A DNA stretch of 64,000 nucleotides from Linnemannia schmuckeri (lineage: Eukaryota > Mortierellomycota > Mortierellomycetes > Mortierellales > Mortierellaceae), in NCBI GenBank assembly GCA_029449235.1, contig JANATG010000001.1, forward strand, positions 2,790,001-2,854,000. The letters are read 5' to 3'. The notes beneath the pieces are model-generated. The model saw only the letters and a list, made by a program, of their open reading frames with translations, made no database searches and had not been told where the DNA came from. Shown here in pieces: positions 22,262-32,550 of this stretch; positions within the stretch are counted from its first letter, which is position 1, and every line of letters starts with the position of its first letter. The position numbers and the translations under genes are program-made.

Positions 22262-24291
22262 ATGCCTCCCACCGGAACCATCTACGACTACCTCGTCATC
22301 GGAGGAGGCTCTGGAGGTAACAATACTCTACTGCGCATACACTCCTTCCTTTCTCTCGCATTTAGCGAAAGCGACCTCTGTTTGTTAATTATCAGTATGT
22401 AAATTCTTACGCATATCTGATTGCCTGTTGCAAATAGGACTTGCCTCTGCTCGCCGCGCTGCTTCGTATGGCGCCAAGGTTGGTCTGATTGAGGGCAGTG
22501 GCCGTCTCGGAGGCACCTGTGTTAATGTCGGATGCGTTCCCAAGAAGGTCATGTGGAACACTGGTACGTTACTTTATCGTCTATTGCTACTCCTATTATT
22601 GTAATGGAATCGAACTGACTCTCTCCTGCGAATAAGACAAAGCGTCTTTTAATGAATCGATAGCATACACAGGGACACCAATTGAACCCGCAGCAGGAAC
22701 TAACAATGTCCGTCATACACATTGATCGTTTTTAGCGTCGATTGCGGAGGCGATTCACGATGCCAAGGAGTACGGATTTCCCGAGGTCGGCCCGGCTACT
22801 TTTGACTGGAATACCTTGAAGCACAAGAGAGACGCCTATATCAAACGCCTCAACGGAATCTATGAGCGCAACCTTGAGAAGGACAATGTCGAGTACATCA
22901 CCGGCATGGCCTCCTTTGTCTCCAAGGACAGCGTGACCCTCGGCAATGGCGAGAAGATTCAGGCCAAGAAGATTCTCATCGCCGTCGGTATGTCTTTCTT
23001 GCTTTTTCTTATTTACTTTTCGGATCTAATTGCGAAATAGTAATGCGGAATGGCTGCGTTAACTTTAATATTACTGATCGGTGTTTACAACGTATGAAAT
23101 AGGCGGTCGCCCTACGATCCCCAAGGTTCCTGGAGCAGAGTTGGGAATTGACAGCGATGGTTTCTTTGATTTGGAGCATCAGCCCAAGCGCGTTGCTGTT
23201 GTCGGAACTGGTTACATTGGTATCGAGTTAGCTGGCATCTTCCACGCCCTCGGTAAGGATATTTCACATTTTCGACCAGTAGCTAATATCTGTGTTTGAT
23301 CAATGAAGGCGAGTGTTGATCATTAATCACGAATAGTCACAACAAAAAAATATTCCCTCCAATAGGCTCAAAGGTGACGATCTTCTCGAGAACCGAGGAG
23401 ATCCTTCGCTCATTCGACCCCATTATCAAAGAGACCCTTCGCGACGAGATGATCAAGATCGGCATCGACATCGTCCGCAACAGCGCCGTCACCTCTCTTG
23501 CACAGGCCAACGACAACAAGGCTATCACCCTCAGCTACACCTCCAACAACAACACCGCCACCGCAGAGTATGACACCGTTCTCTGGGCCGTCGGTCGTGA
23601 ACCTCTCCTTGAAAAACTTGCTATTGACAAGGCCGGCGTCACCACCAACAAGAAGGGATACGTCGTTGCTGATGAGTACCAGGAGACTGTTATCCCTGGC
23701 GTCTATGCCCTCGGAGATGTCTGCGGAATCGAGCAATTGACCCCTGGTATGTTGCTAATTCTCAATTATTCACACTGGAATGATTGGTGATATCTGTGAC
23801 AGAGCACGCAATGCTAACGACCTTTTTCATTTTCTATGATAATTACAGTTGCCATTGCTGCAGGTCGTCGTTTGTCGGATCGCCTGTTCGGACCTGAGCA
23901 GTTCAAGAACTCAAAGCTGGATTATAGAAACGTGCCCTCGGTTATCTTCTCTCACCCTACTGCCGGCGCTGTTGGTTTGACTGAGGAGCAGGCCAAGAAG
24001 GAGTACGGTGCCGAAAACCTGAACGTGTATGTGTCCAAGTTCTCGGGCATGTACAATGCCATGAAGACCCACAAGACTCCCTCTGCCTTCAAGCTTATCT
24101 GCGCAGGCCCCGAGGAGAAGGTTGTCGGTATCCATATTGTCGGACAGGGAAGCGATGAGATGCTCCAGGGATTCGCTGTTGCCCTCAAGATGGGTGCTAC
24201 CAAGGCTGACTTTGATAGCACGGTTGCTCTCCACCCCACTAGTGCTGAGGAGTTGGTCACTTTGACCAAGGCCAACCTCAAGAAGGATTAA
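22262..24291 (+). CDS. GLR1: Glutathione reductase (NADPH)
   Basis: Six exons (22262-22316, 22438-22563, 22736-22987, 23103-23252, 23366-23746, 23849-24291) give 468 residues in phase. It reduces glutathione disulfide with NADPH and FAD, maintaining cytosolic and possibly mitochondrial thiol balance. Seen in order: FAD-binding YLVIGGGSGGLASA; redox-active disulfide GGTCVNVGCVPKK; NADPH-binding fold VAVVGTGYIGIELAG, followed by SRTEEILRSFD, whose arginines fit NADPH rather than NADH preference; second FAD motif VYALGDVCG; and the C-terminal HPTSAEE, which carries the catalytic His of the dimer partner. The last motif and the lack of a C-terminal redox pair separate it from thioredoxin reductase and lipoamide dehydrogenase. 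No clear mitochondrial presequence at the chosen start. Confidence 0.96.
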
Positions 24292-24500
24292 AGTGACTTG
24301 TCGGTGCTTTGTATGTGGTAGAAATATTAAAATATGCATCAGTATTGTCCATTTCGTACGCCACTAAATCACAGTCCGTGACGTTGTGCCCATTGAACTC
24401 AATTCTGAAAAGAGGTCTTCTTTCGACTCAGTTTGCAATTCACACCACAACCGCCTTCACTACCTTTTTCATTCACTACTAGGTTCCTTTTTCATTCTCC

Positions 24501-26352
24501 ATGGTCCAATCACGCTCAACAACAACAACAGCAACGACCCCGAATGTGGAAACAGCATGGCTGTCGAACAAGTATGCGAAATGCATCGACGAGGCCATCG
24601 AAGCAGCCTCACAAGAGCTTCGTACCCTCAGCCTTAAGGTGAGCGATACTATCTCCGCTCACTTACTCAGACTGTGGGACCAGGACCTCGTCGACAAAAT
24701 ATTCACTGTCCGAAGGAATTCTAAACAACATCTTTTCACACGTTCTTCTTGTGAGTAGATCCATGAGAACCCAGAGCTGGGGCTGAAGGAGTTCAAGGCA
24801 CATGCGTGGTTGACAGAGTACCTTTCCTCAAAGGGGTTTACGGTAGGGAAGAGTGCTGCTCCGGGGCTCGAGACAGCGTTTATTGCCCAGGCTGGTGATT
24901 CCACCAGTAAACTTGTTATTGGTCTTTGTTCCGAGGTAAAAAAAAAAAAAAAACACATTGATATGTTTGCAGTGTGGTTATTGTGTTCAATGTGGATTTT
25001 ATTTGGATGTCATGCGAAATTGATCGTGGGAATTGATAGTCCCAACCCTTGCATCTGTGTGGGGATTGGATTGACTTTATTTCCTGTTACGGTAACCATC
25101 TTTGCCAGTGACCCTCACACACAAACTATCACATCCATCTTGTCAACTCAGTACGATGCGTTGCCGCTGTCCAAGCCTGGCTCGAAAGAGCACACAACCT
25201 CACATGCCTGCGCGCATAATCTCATTGCCATCAGGTACAAGCACGATCTACTGTGTTATCTTGAACTTTAAGGGTTCAATAATTACCTCAAAACCTAACC
25301 ACGCGTTTTTCCGCTTCACAACAACATAGCGGAGTAGCGGCAGCGTTGGGTTTGCAGGCGGTGATCCGTAAGTTCAACCTGCCGGCACAGATAAAACTCT
25401 TTGGCACCCCCTCTGAAGAACAAGACTACGGAAAAGTCACCATGCTCAACGCCGGCGATTTTGACGGCGTCGATGTCTGTATGATGCTCCATGGTGCCAA
25501 CGCCGACGTGATCTACACCCCTTTCCTGGCACTCGAAAAGGCTACGGTCGAGTTCTTTGGCAAGGCTTCTCACGCATCGACGACCCCCTGGGAGGGAATC
25601 AATGCCCTGGACGCGGCTATGCAGGTCTATACGGGAATCGCGTTGATGCGGCAGCAGATGAAGCCTGATCAGCGGGTGCATGGGATTATTGAGGTTGGTG
25701 GACAGGCCTCGAATATTATTCCGCAGTATACAAAGAGTCTTTATCGAGTGAGAGCCCCCAAGGATGCGCAGGTTCAGGAGTTGAAAAGGAAAGTGAATGC
25801 GATCTTTAAGGCTGCTGCCAAGTCTACGGGCTGTGAGGTCAAGTTCCACTGGGATGGACACCTCCAAGGTACGCGTCTTTTAATGTTATTCCGTGCACAT
25901 TCATTTACCTTCCTCGCGTTGAAGATGTTGATTGAGTGTTTTAACTACGTATTTCTCCATCATCCCTCTCCTCATTCCATTTTCGTGAAATAGACATTTT
26001 GACGAATGAGCAGTTGGTAGTGAGGTTCGAGAAATGGATGAACAGCCAAGGGTTGCGATACGCAAGCAAGGCTCAACAACAGTCGAAACTATCGGGTTCT
26101 ACTGATATGGGTAACATCACCCATGCGATCCCGGGGATCCACCCTATGTTCAACATTATGAATCTCGAGGGTGTCGACGCCCTCAGTGGTGGACTTCATA
26201 CGATCGAGTTTGCAGCCGCTGCTGCGACGACAGTGGCCCATACTGCGACGTTGAGAGCTTCCAAGGCTCTGGCCATGACGGGCGTTGAGTGTATCTTGGA
26301 TCCTGAGTTCTTGCAACGCGTCAAGCAGGAGTTTGAATCTCGCGATGATTGA
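24501..26352 (+). CDS. M20-family amidohydrolase / peptidase (PM20D2-like)
   Basis: Five exons (24501-24638, 24759-24935, 25152-25234, 25330-25868, 25994-26352) give 431 residues, phase kept. Motifs of the M20D group appear in order: GLCSEYDALP, SHACAHNLIA (metal-binding Cys/His), FGTPSEEQDYGKV (catalytic Glu pair), MMLHGANADV, GKASHASTTPWEGINALDAAM (dimerisation domain entry), RVHGIIEVGGQASNIIP and STDMGNITHAIPGIHP near the end. Eukaryotic PM20D2 proteins hydrolyse abnormal dipeptides, and bacterial relatives cleave N-acyl amino acids; the exact substrate here is unknown. The usual HACGHN is HACAHN, a single Gly-to-Ala change with the ligands kept. No signal peptide. AATAAA at 26415 lies 62 nt past the stop. 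It follows glutathione reductase by 209 bases on the same strand. Confidence 0.92.
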
Positions 26353-26782
26353 AGGTTGAAGTGTAGCGGTGTATCTTTCTATCAGTCTTTTATGGACCAA
26401 TTGGCGATCGCAAAAATAAAAAAACAAGAACACAAGGCATCAGTAATATGTATGTGGTCTGTGTACCTCTTCCTCCCTTTCTCCATTCGGCCATTGGTCC
26501 TCTCTGTCTTTCCAGTCCCCCGATTTCCTTTTTTGCAGTCATCTCCTTTCGTTCCTTCCCTTACCCTTCTTTTTGGACTTGGCCGGGTCACCTCCTCCTT
26601 AAGTCCCTTCTTCCCCTCCCCTCTTCTTCTCGCCGCCACGCACCGAATTATAGCCCGGCCTAATTTCCCTAAATGTGCATTCCTCTCCTCCCCTACTCTC
26701 TCTCCTTCTTTTTTGTTCTATCCTTCGTTTAATCTAAGTAGTAAACAACAGTAAAAACTAACACTTTGACGAAGTATCACTA

Positions 26783-27212
26783 GAAGAATAACCCCTTATC
26801 TAATGCTTCCTCCTCCGATAGCATATTCGTCGTAGATAGGATCATCATATGTCAGCGACTTCTTTTCCTTTTTTTTTTTTTTTTTTTTTTTTGATCCGAG
26901 AAGAGGCATTAGTAAATACGGAAAACAACAAAGAGTGAAGAAGTATAGGGGGGTAGCTGATGGCAGAGAAAAGTGACTAAATGAGAGACCCGGGCCATCA
27001 ACGATGATAGCAGTGACTTTGGGCGTAGCGTGGCATAGCGTGATGCGGTGTGGTTATCCTTTTTTTTCTTTTATTCTTCTTCCCGACTTACGAAAGCTCC
27101 AATCCCGACCCAGTCCAGTCCACTCCAGTCCCAGTTCAGTCCCAGTTCAAATGTTTGTTTTTGTTTGAGTGAGTACCTGAGTGCACCTGATCCCACTCCT
27201 CCTCGGACATGG
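26783..27212 (-). CDS. Candidate small spliced gene, function unknown (tentative)
   Basis: On the minus strand an ATG at 27212 in good context (gcaccATGt), after a pyrimidine-rich leader, starts MSEEEWDQVHS and meets a donor-like GTACTC at about 27178. A strong donor GTAAGT lies near 27090. Downstream, a TACTAAT branch-point-like sequence (about 26905) is followed by a 24-A run and an AG; the sequence after it reads EKKSLTYDDPIYDEY, then AIGGGSIR and stop at 26783. The middle exon or exons are not resolved, and a poly-A run instead of a pyrimidine tract before the acceptor is odd. I do not recognise the protein. Listed because both ends look coding-like. Confidence 0.25.
26869..26892. repeat. 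Poly-T homopolymer (24 nt)
   Basis: Uninterrupted T run; on the minus strand it is an A run lying just before a possible splice acceptor of the tentative small gene. Confidence 0.95.
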
Positions 27213-28589
27213 TGCAAACTGCAAAGTAAGACTGCAGAAGTAGGGGGAGGGGGAAGAGGAGTAAAAGTAGGGGTGCTGGGAAACGAATGAAAAGGGAATA
27301 GGGGGGGGGAGAGGCAAAGGTACAATCGGATCCAAATAAAGAAGGGAGGTTGGGAAAATGTAAGGAAGCGGCTTGATGGCACGTTGTTTTTGACCCTCGA
27401 TTGAATGCATTGAAATTGGATTGAAGGAGATAGAGGAGGTTGAGGGAGGGGTTGAGCCGTGCAACAACACCGGATTGTGGAGAGGGAAGTGGGTTATGGG
27501 CAGTGAAGTAGGTGAGCGGTGGTGGAATGTGAGCAAGAATAAATTTCCGATCTGAAAAAAAAACAACACTGTCAGTTAAAACGAGAACGTTCGAGGATAC
27601 GGACAGCGAGAAAAAGATCGTTTTGTTCGTGTAGCCTCGTGAAGAGACTGTGTAATAATCAAGAGCCACGGAAAGAAAAGGCTTAGCGCGTGACGAAGAA
27701 AAAACGCGAATAGGACAAAAGAGAAAAGAAAGGGCACACGGGATCTTATGTGGAGCAGAGAGGTCGAGCTACCATCGGGATATGATCAGTTCAGAATGGG
27801 AGCAGAAAGGGAGCGGAAAGGGAGAAAAGAAAATAAATTGGGCTTTGATGTGTTCACGACGATCGTTCGATCTGTGGGTTGCATTGAACGTTGTTGTCGG
27901 TCGGATAGTAAACGCTTGTTTTTTTATTTATTTGTTTATGATTGCACCTGATGTTATTTTTCTGCCATGCTACTTCCTGCCCGCTCAGGACATGCGAAAG
28001 AAAGAATAAAGGAAAAGAGGGGGCTAGAAGGGGAAGTAAGGGGGGCTGGGAGGAGTGAAAAAGGAGAACGGGAGTGGATGCAGAAAGAACAGCACGAAAA
28101 AAAGGGCCACGAGGTTGAAGTGGGAGAAAAAAAAAGAGAAATGAATATTATTAATGTTACTCGAGACGACAAGAGGGCGTTGACATGAACGAAAAGTGAC
28201 ATGGGAAGACATGACACTTTATCTTAGTTGTTGTTCATGAACTTGTATGCGTGGTTGTTTTTGAGTATCTTTGTTTATAACTATTATTACCATGTACGTT
28301 TGTTCGTTATGCTCATTCCTTGCGTTGGTATTAGGGTGATCAACGAATTCATTAGCATGTACAGTGTACAGATGGTATGTAAGCTAGTCAAAGCCTTCTA
28401 TTTACTGTTTCTTTAGAAGTTGCTCTGCCGACCCCCTGGACAAGATGTGTTCTCCATTCACTCATTAACATATGTTTCCCTTGTTTATTCTTCATTCATT
28501 TCTTCGTTTGTCCTGCGTTGTCTGTTGTATTCCGCGAATTTTTTTTTGATCCCTTTTCATTTCTCTCGGAAAGTCTGTCGATCAAATTT

Positions 28590-28680
28590 ATCTTTCTCCT
28601 CTCTCTCCTCTCTCTCCTCTCTCTCCTCCTCTCTCTCTTCTCTCTTCTCTCTCTTCTCTTTCTCTCTTTTCTCTCTTTTC
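28590..28680. repeat. CT-rich microsatellite tract
   Basis: Near-perfect runs of CTCTCTCCT/CTCTTCTCT units, nearly free of purines on the plus strand. Probably slippage-derived; may lie in a transcribed leader. Confidence 0.85.
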
Positions 28681-29985
28681 TCACTTCTACTTCTATTTTC
28701 CTTACCTTCTTTTATCGTTTTGCCTTTCTCCTCCATCCTCTTCCATCCTCCTCCATCCTCCTCCATCATTACCCTCGTTTTATCTTTTCCTTCCTTCCTT
28801 CATCATTCACTGTCTCTTTCGTCTCTCATATCAAACATCTGCACACACTCATTATACTCGCACTTGCACTCCTCATCCTTGTCAATACACATACCAACTT
28901 CACAAGGTGAGTAGCTGCCTCTTTCCCTCTTCCTCATCACCCTCGCTCACTCATTCACTCTCATTTTTTTCTCCGATTCATCTGTCAAAATTGGTCGATC
29001 GCGCCACCCTTCACTTTCCCTCTCTTCTACTTTTCTATGTCACATCATCATCAACTCCACACCATGCCACAACCATTCTCTCTTCCTCTCTCTTCCTCTC
29101 TCTTCCTCCCTCTCCCTTCCTCTCCCTCTCTCTCTCCACAGCTCGCTCGCTTGTCTCTTTGTGTACATATGTATCTTATCACCCTCGCACTCTCTCCTCG
29201 TATCTCTTACATCGATCCATTCCTTCAACTCTTTCCTTTCTTTCTTTAGTTTTTATTTTTTTCATTCTCTCTGTCCTGACTCTCTGCTTTGTTGTTCCTC
29301 TTCGTTGAGGCTACGGCGCACCTCACATTCTCGGACTTTAGTCCATCCAGCTCCCCACCTCTCTCTCACTTACTCTTCCGCCTTCTCTCCCTTCCTATGT
29401 ATCTCTATCAGTCCCTCATTGTCTCTCTCTCGCCTTTCCTCACTCTCTCTCCCTCATCTCTCCCATTCCTGGCCTCTTCACCACATTGTCTCCATATGCG
29501 ACTCTTTCTTTCTGTCCTCACTCCCTTTCTTTTATCTCTTCTCTCTCACTTTGTCTTCCCCTTTCTACACACTTCCTTTTAATTTTTCTGTACTGTGTTT
29601 TTGGATCGCTCACTCCTATCGCCTCGTCTTCTCTCCTTCCTCTTCCTCACAATCCAGCGACATTGGTCGTCTTTGGATCCTGGGAGCTGTCTCATTTCTC
29701 GAGTCTGCTAGCCACCTCTTACCCATCGTCACCACGTAATTGACAAAGATGGTCATGTGTCGGTGTGGTTGCTGATAGCCGTTGTTTAAGAACCAGTATT
29801 GTCACTCTTGCTCTTGTTTTTTTTCTTCTCCACTCTCTTGCTTTTTGAGGGTTTCCCCCTATTTTCCTATTTTTTTTGTTGGACCGGTAAGGATATGCAA
29901 CAAGACCGCATGTAGAATCACCATCAGTAATTCGTACTCCCCACATCTCTGATACCCTATAACAGGAAATGTATGCATGCAGCTG

Positions 29986-30026
<41 letters not shown>
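29986..30026. repeat. Poly-A homopolymer (41 nt)
   Basis: The longest homopolymer of the window. No retroelement body or flanking duplication recognised, so an insertion tail is not claimed. Confidence 0.95.
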
Positions 30027-30028
<2 letters not shown>

Positions 30029-32550
30029 GGGAGGGTTGAGACGAGAAGAGACAAAGTGAGAGAGAAAGGCATTGAGGAAAAAGCGAATGCGACGGAAGAG
30101 AGAGAGAGACGACAGGCGATAGAGGAAGAAGGGGCCACCAATCCAATATTCTTTTTCTTTGTCTTGTGCCCATTTACTTGCTTTTTCTTTACATCGACAA
30201 GCACCTCACGTCTGCACAAACAGTAACAGGATTGAGTTGAGCTCCTTTTTACTCTGAATATCATTTTCATTGGGCCGAGCGAGCATAAATATTTCTATTC
30301 CTCTCCATTGCCCTTTGTCGTCAGAGAGACAATGGGATAGACAGTTCGCTCGTCAATGTCGAGGATAAGGGATGAGGGAGAAAGAGAAGAAAAAAGAGAG
30401 AGGCTCTCCGTCTCGTCTCGTCTCGACGCGACCATGCCTTGAGTGCTCACATGTTTTGCCTTGTTCTCCGTGCCTGATATCTTTTTTTCGACCGATCCTC
30501 GCTTTCCAGCAAGCTGCTCTCAGTTCCCAGCTTTCCCTTTCTCCTGTTTCCCGACTTCTGCATCCACTCACGGTCCACCTTCCATCTTTGCACTTCGTAC
30601 CTTTTCCTTTCCTAAAAAACAAACACCAGATCCATGGCACAACTAAAACCTACACAATTTGCCTTTGTCTTGGTTCGGGTACTCTTTCCTTCTCTCTCTC
30701 TCCTCTCTTCTTCAGTTTGCTCCCTCTCGGCTCCGTCACCACCCCTCTCCACTCGTTCGTGTTCTAGATCGTACTTTTTCGCCTGTGCTTTACATTCCTT
30801 CACACTGGCACCTGCTTGTCTTACAGCCCAAAGAACGGAAAGCATAGATGTAAATTCAACCATCTCTCAACTATCTTGTCTACCTCCTAGGTTACCTTCT
30901 CTCTGCTTCAACAAACAAAAGAAATCCTAAACAGCGGATTTTCTTGACACTTGCGAAACAATACAACCACTCTTCTCTCTTTCTGTCAACGTTGAACAAA
31001 AAGTATTACTTTTTACTCGACTCCCTTTTGCCCGTTTCTGCCTTTATGGCACATTCTGTATGTCTGTTTTCCATTCTGTCTGGAGGCTGAAGAATGCGGG
31101 ACTGGGTCGTTGTCCCGCCGTCCACCTCCTTTTTTTTTATCTCCTTCCTTCTCCCTGTCCATTCTTTCTGAAATTGGTGCTCCTCCCAGCATCTGCACAG
31201 ATGGCAAATGCACGCACTCTTTTCTTCCAGACCCTCCTTCCCTCGATTTTTTTTCATCATAGTGCTTGGTGACATGGCTTTGCTCAACAATGCAAGTTTC
31301 GTACCCTGTCTTGATGAGCTTTAACTGTCCTCCCCTTTCTCCTCTTCCTCGCCCCCTGTATTTTTCCCTTTCTCCTTAACCGAGTATGAGACTGCCTCTT
31401 TTTTCGTTGGAGAGAGAACGGACACTACTTTATTGCATTTACCTATTCATATTGTGAGAGTGTCCATCCTTCAGAATCCATGTCATCATTCCCGTCGAGA
31501 CCTCCTTCATACTCGTCTCCTGCCTTCAACACGGAGTTAATATATGATAGTATCGAGATTGTTTAGCTGGAAGGCTGTTGAAAAAAAAGACGCAGAATGA
31601 AGGAGCAAAAAAAAAGGCGAGAAGGCAATGAAAACACGAAGGCATACAAAAAAACCAGGAGTCAAGGTGATGATGAGAGTTCAGGAGAAAGAGATGAGAA
31701 GATCTAGAGAATGCAAGAACAACGAAAAAAAAGTTCGCTGACGCCTATTTGTCATTGCAATGAGAGTAGTGATGTTGTTGGTGTTGTGGTTGGAATGGAA
31801 TGGCTGGCGTGCGAGATGCCAGGCACAGGGATAGGAACGCGTTCTCTTGGGGGTGCTCGCATCCTATTGGTGAGAGCGTGACAAACTTGGTTTCACCCTC
31901 TCTAGCGTGAGTTGTCCTGTCACTGAACTGATCAGGACTGTTCTCTCCCTCCACCTCCTTCTCCTTCCTCACTTCCACTCATTCCATTAGCCTTCGCTGC
32001 CATTCATTCCTTCACACACACAAACGCACTCATCAACACATCCGACTTTGGCCGCACTCTCATTAGCACTCCTCTAGATTCGACTCAAGAACTGAAAGAA
32101 GAAGGTATATATTTATAACCCAAATGCAACCAACAAACAAGTTATAAAAAAAAATCAAGGATCCTGTCTTTAACAGAAGAGCACTACTTTATTTTTGTAG
32201 TGTGTCTCTCGTGTGCCAGTCTGTCTGTGTGTATGCGTTGGTAGACGTATGTTGTTGGGATTGGTATCCTGCATTTGTGCATTCATTCATTCTTGTTGCT
32301 TATGCCTATTATTTCTTTTTATATTTTATTTATGTACACGCACATAGCAAAAGTTCTCTGTTCCTGTTTATATTTACTCCCGTCGATACCCCCTTTTTTC
32401 TCTCACTCCCTTATTGCTGCCATCTCGGAAGGGGGACAACAAAAGGAATAGCAATAACAAGTGGCACGTCGTCCTGAGAAAAGCGATGAACGTACTGTTG
32501 GGACCACAGTCGTCATCTCTCTCGACCAGGTTCCGGACCTCCACCCGATC

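Larger units (their letters stand above)
26353..32550. other. 6.2-kb gene-poor, pyrimidine-rich region
   Basis: No recognisable conserved protein. The plus strand is strongly C/T-rich at 26500-26740, 28590-29720 and 30440-30900, producing long but low-complexity Ser/Leu/Phe/Pro open frames on this strand. It contains a 24-T run, a 41-A run and (CT)n/(CTCTCTCC)n tracts. A good donor (AAG|GTGAGT, about 28905) follows a CA-rich stretch, and the CT-rich blocks resemble the leaders seen before other genes, so part of this may be spliced 5' UTR of the Rap-GAP gene starting at 32551. A possible small gene on the minus strand is listed separately. Confidence 0.5.

Noticed and set aside
27136..27669. 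177-codon minus-strand open frame
   Set aside because: Mostly pyrimidine-rich leader sequence; only the terminal MSEEEWDQVHS part was kept as the start of a tentative spliced gene.
28420..29739. Several overlapping 130-190 codon plus-strand open frames
   Set aside because: All are Ser/Leu/Phe/Pro low-complexity products of pyrimidine-rich DNA, which lacks purine-rich stop codons; no conserved pattern or good start.
29986..30026. Poly-A tracts as retrotransposon tails
   Set aside because: No reverse transcriptase remnant or target-site duplication visible next to any of the A/T runs.
30634..30930. 99-codon open frame starting MAQLKPTQFAFVL
   Set aside because: Good start context but the remainder is C/T-rich low complexity; no supporting splice partner or domain.
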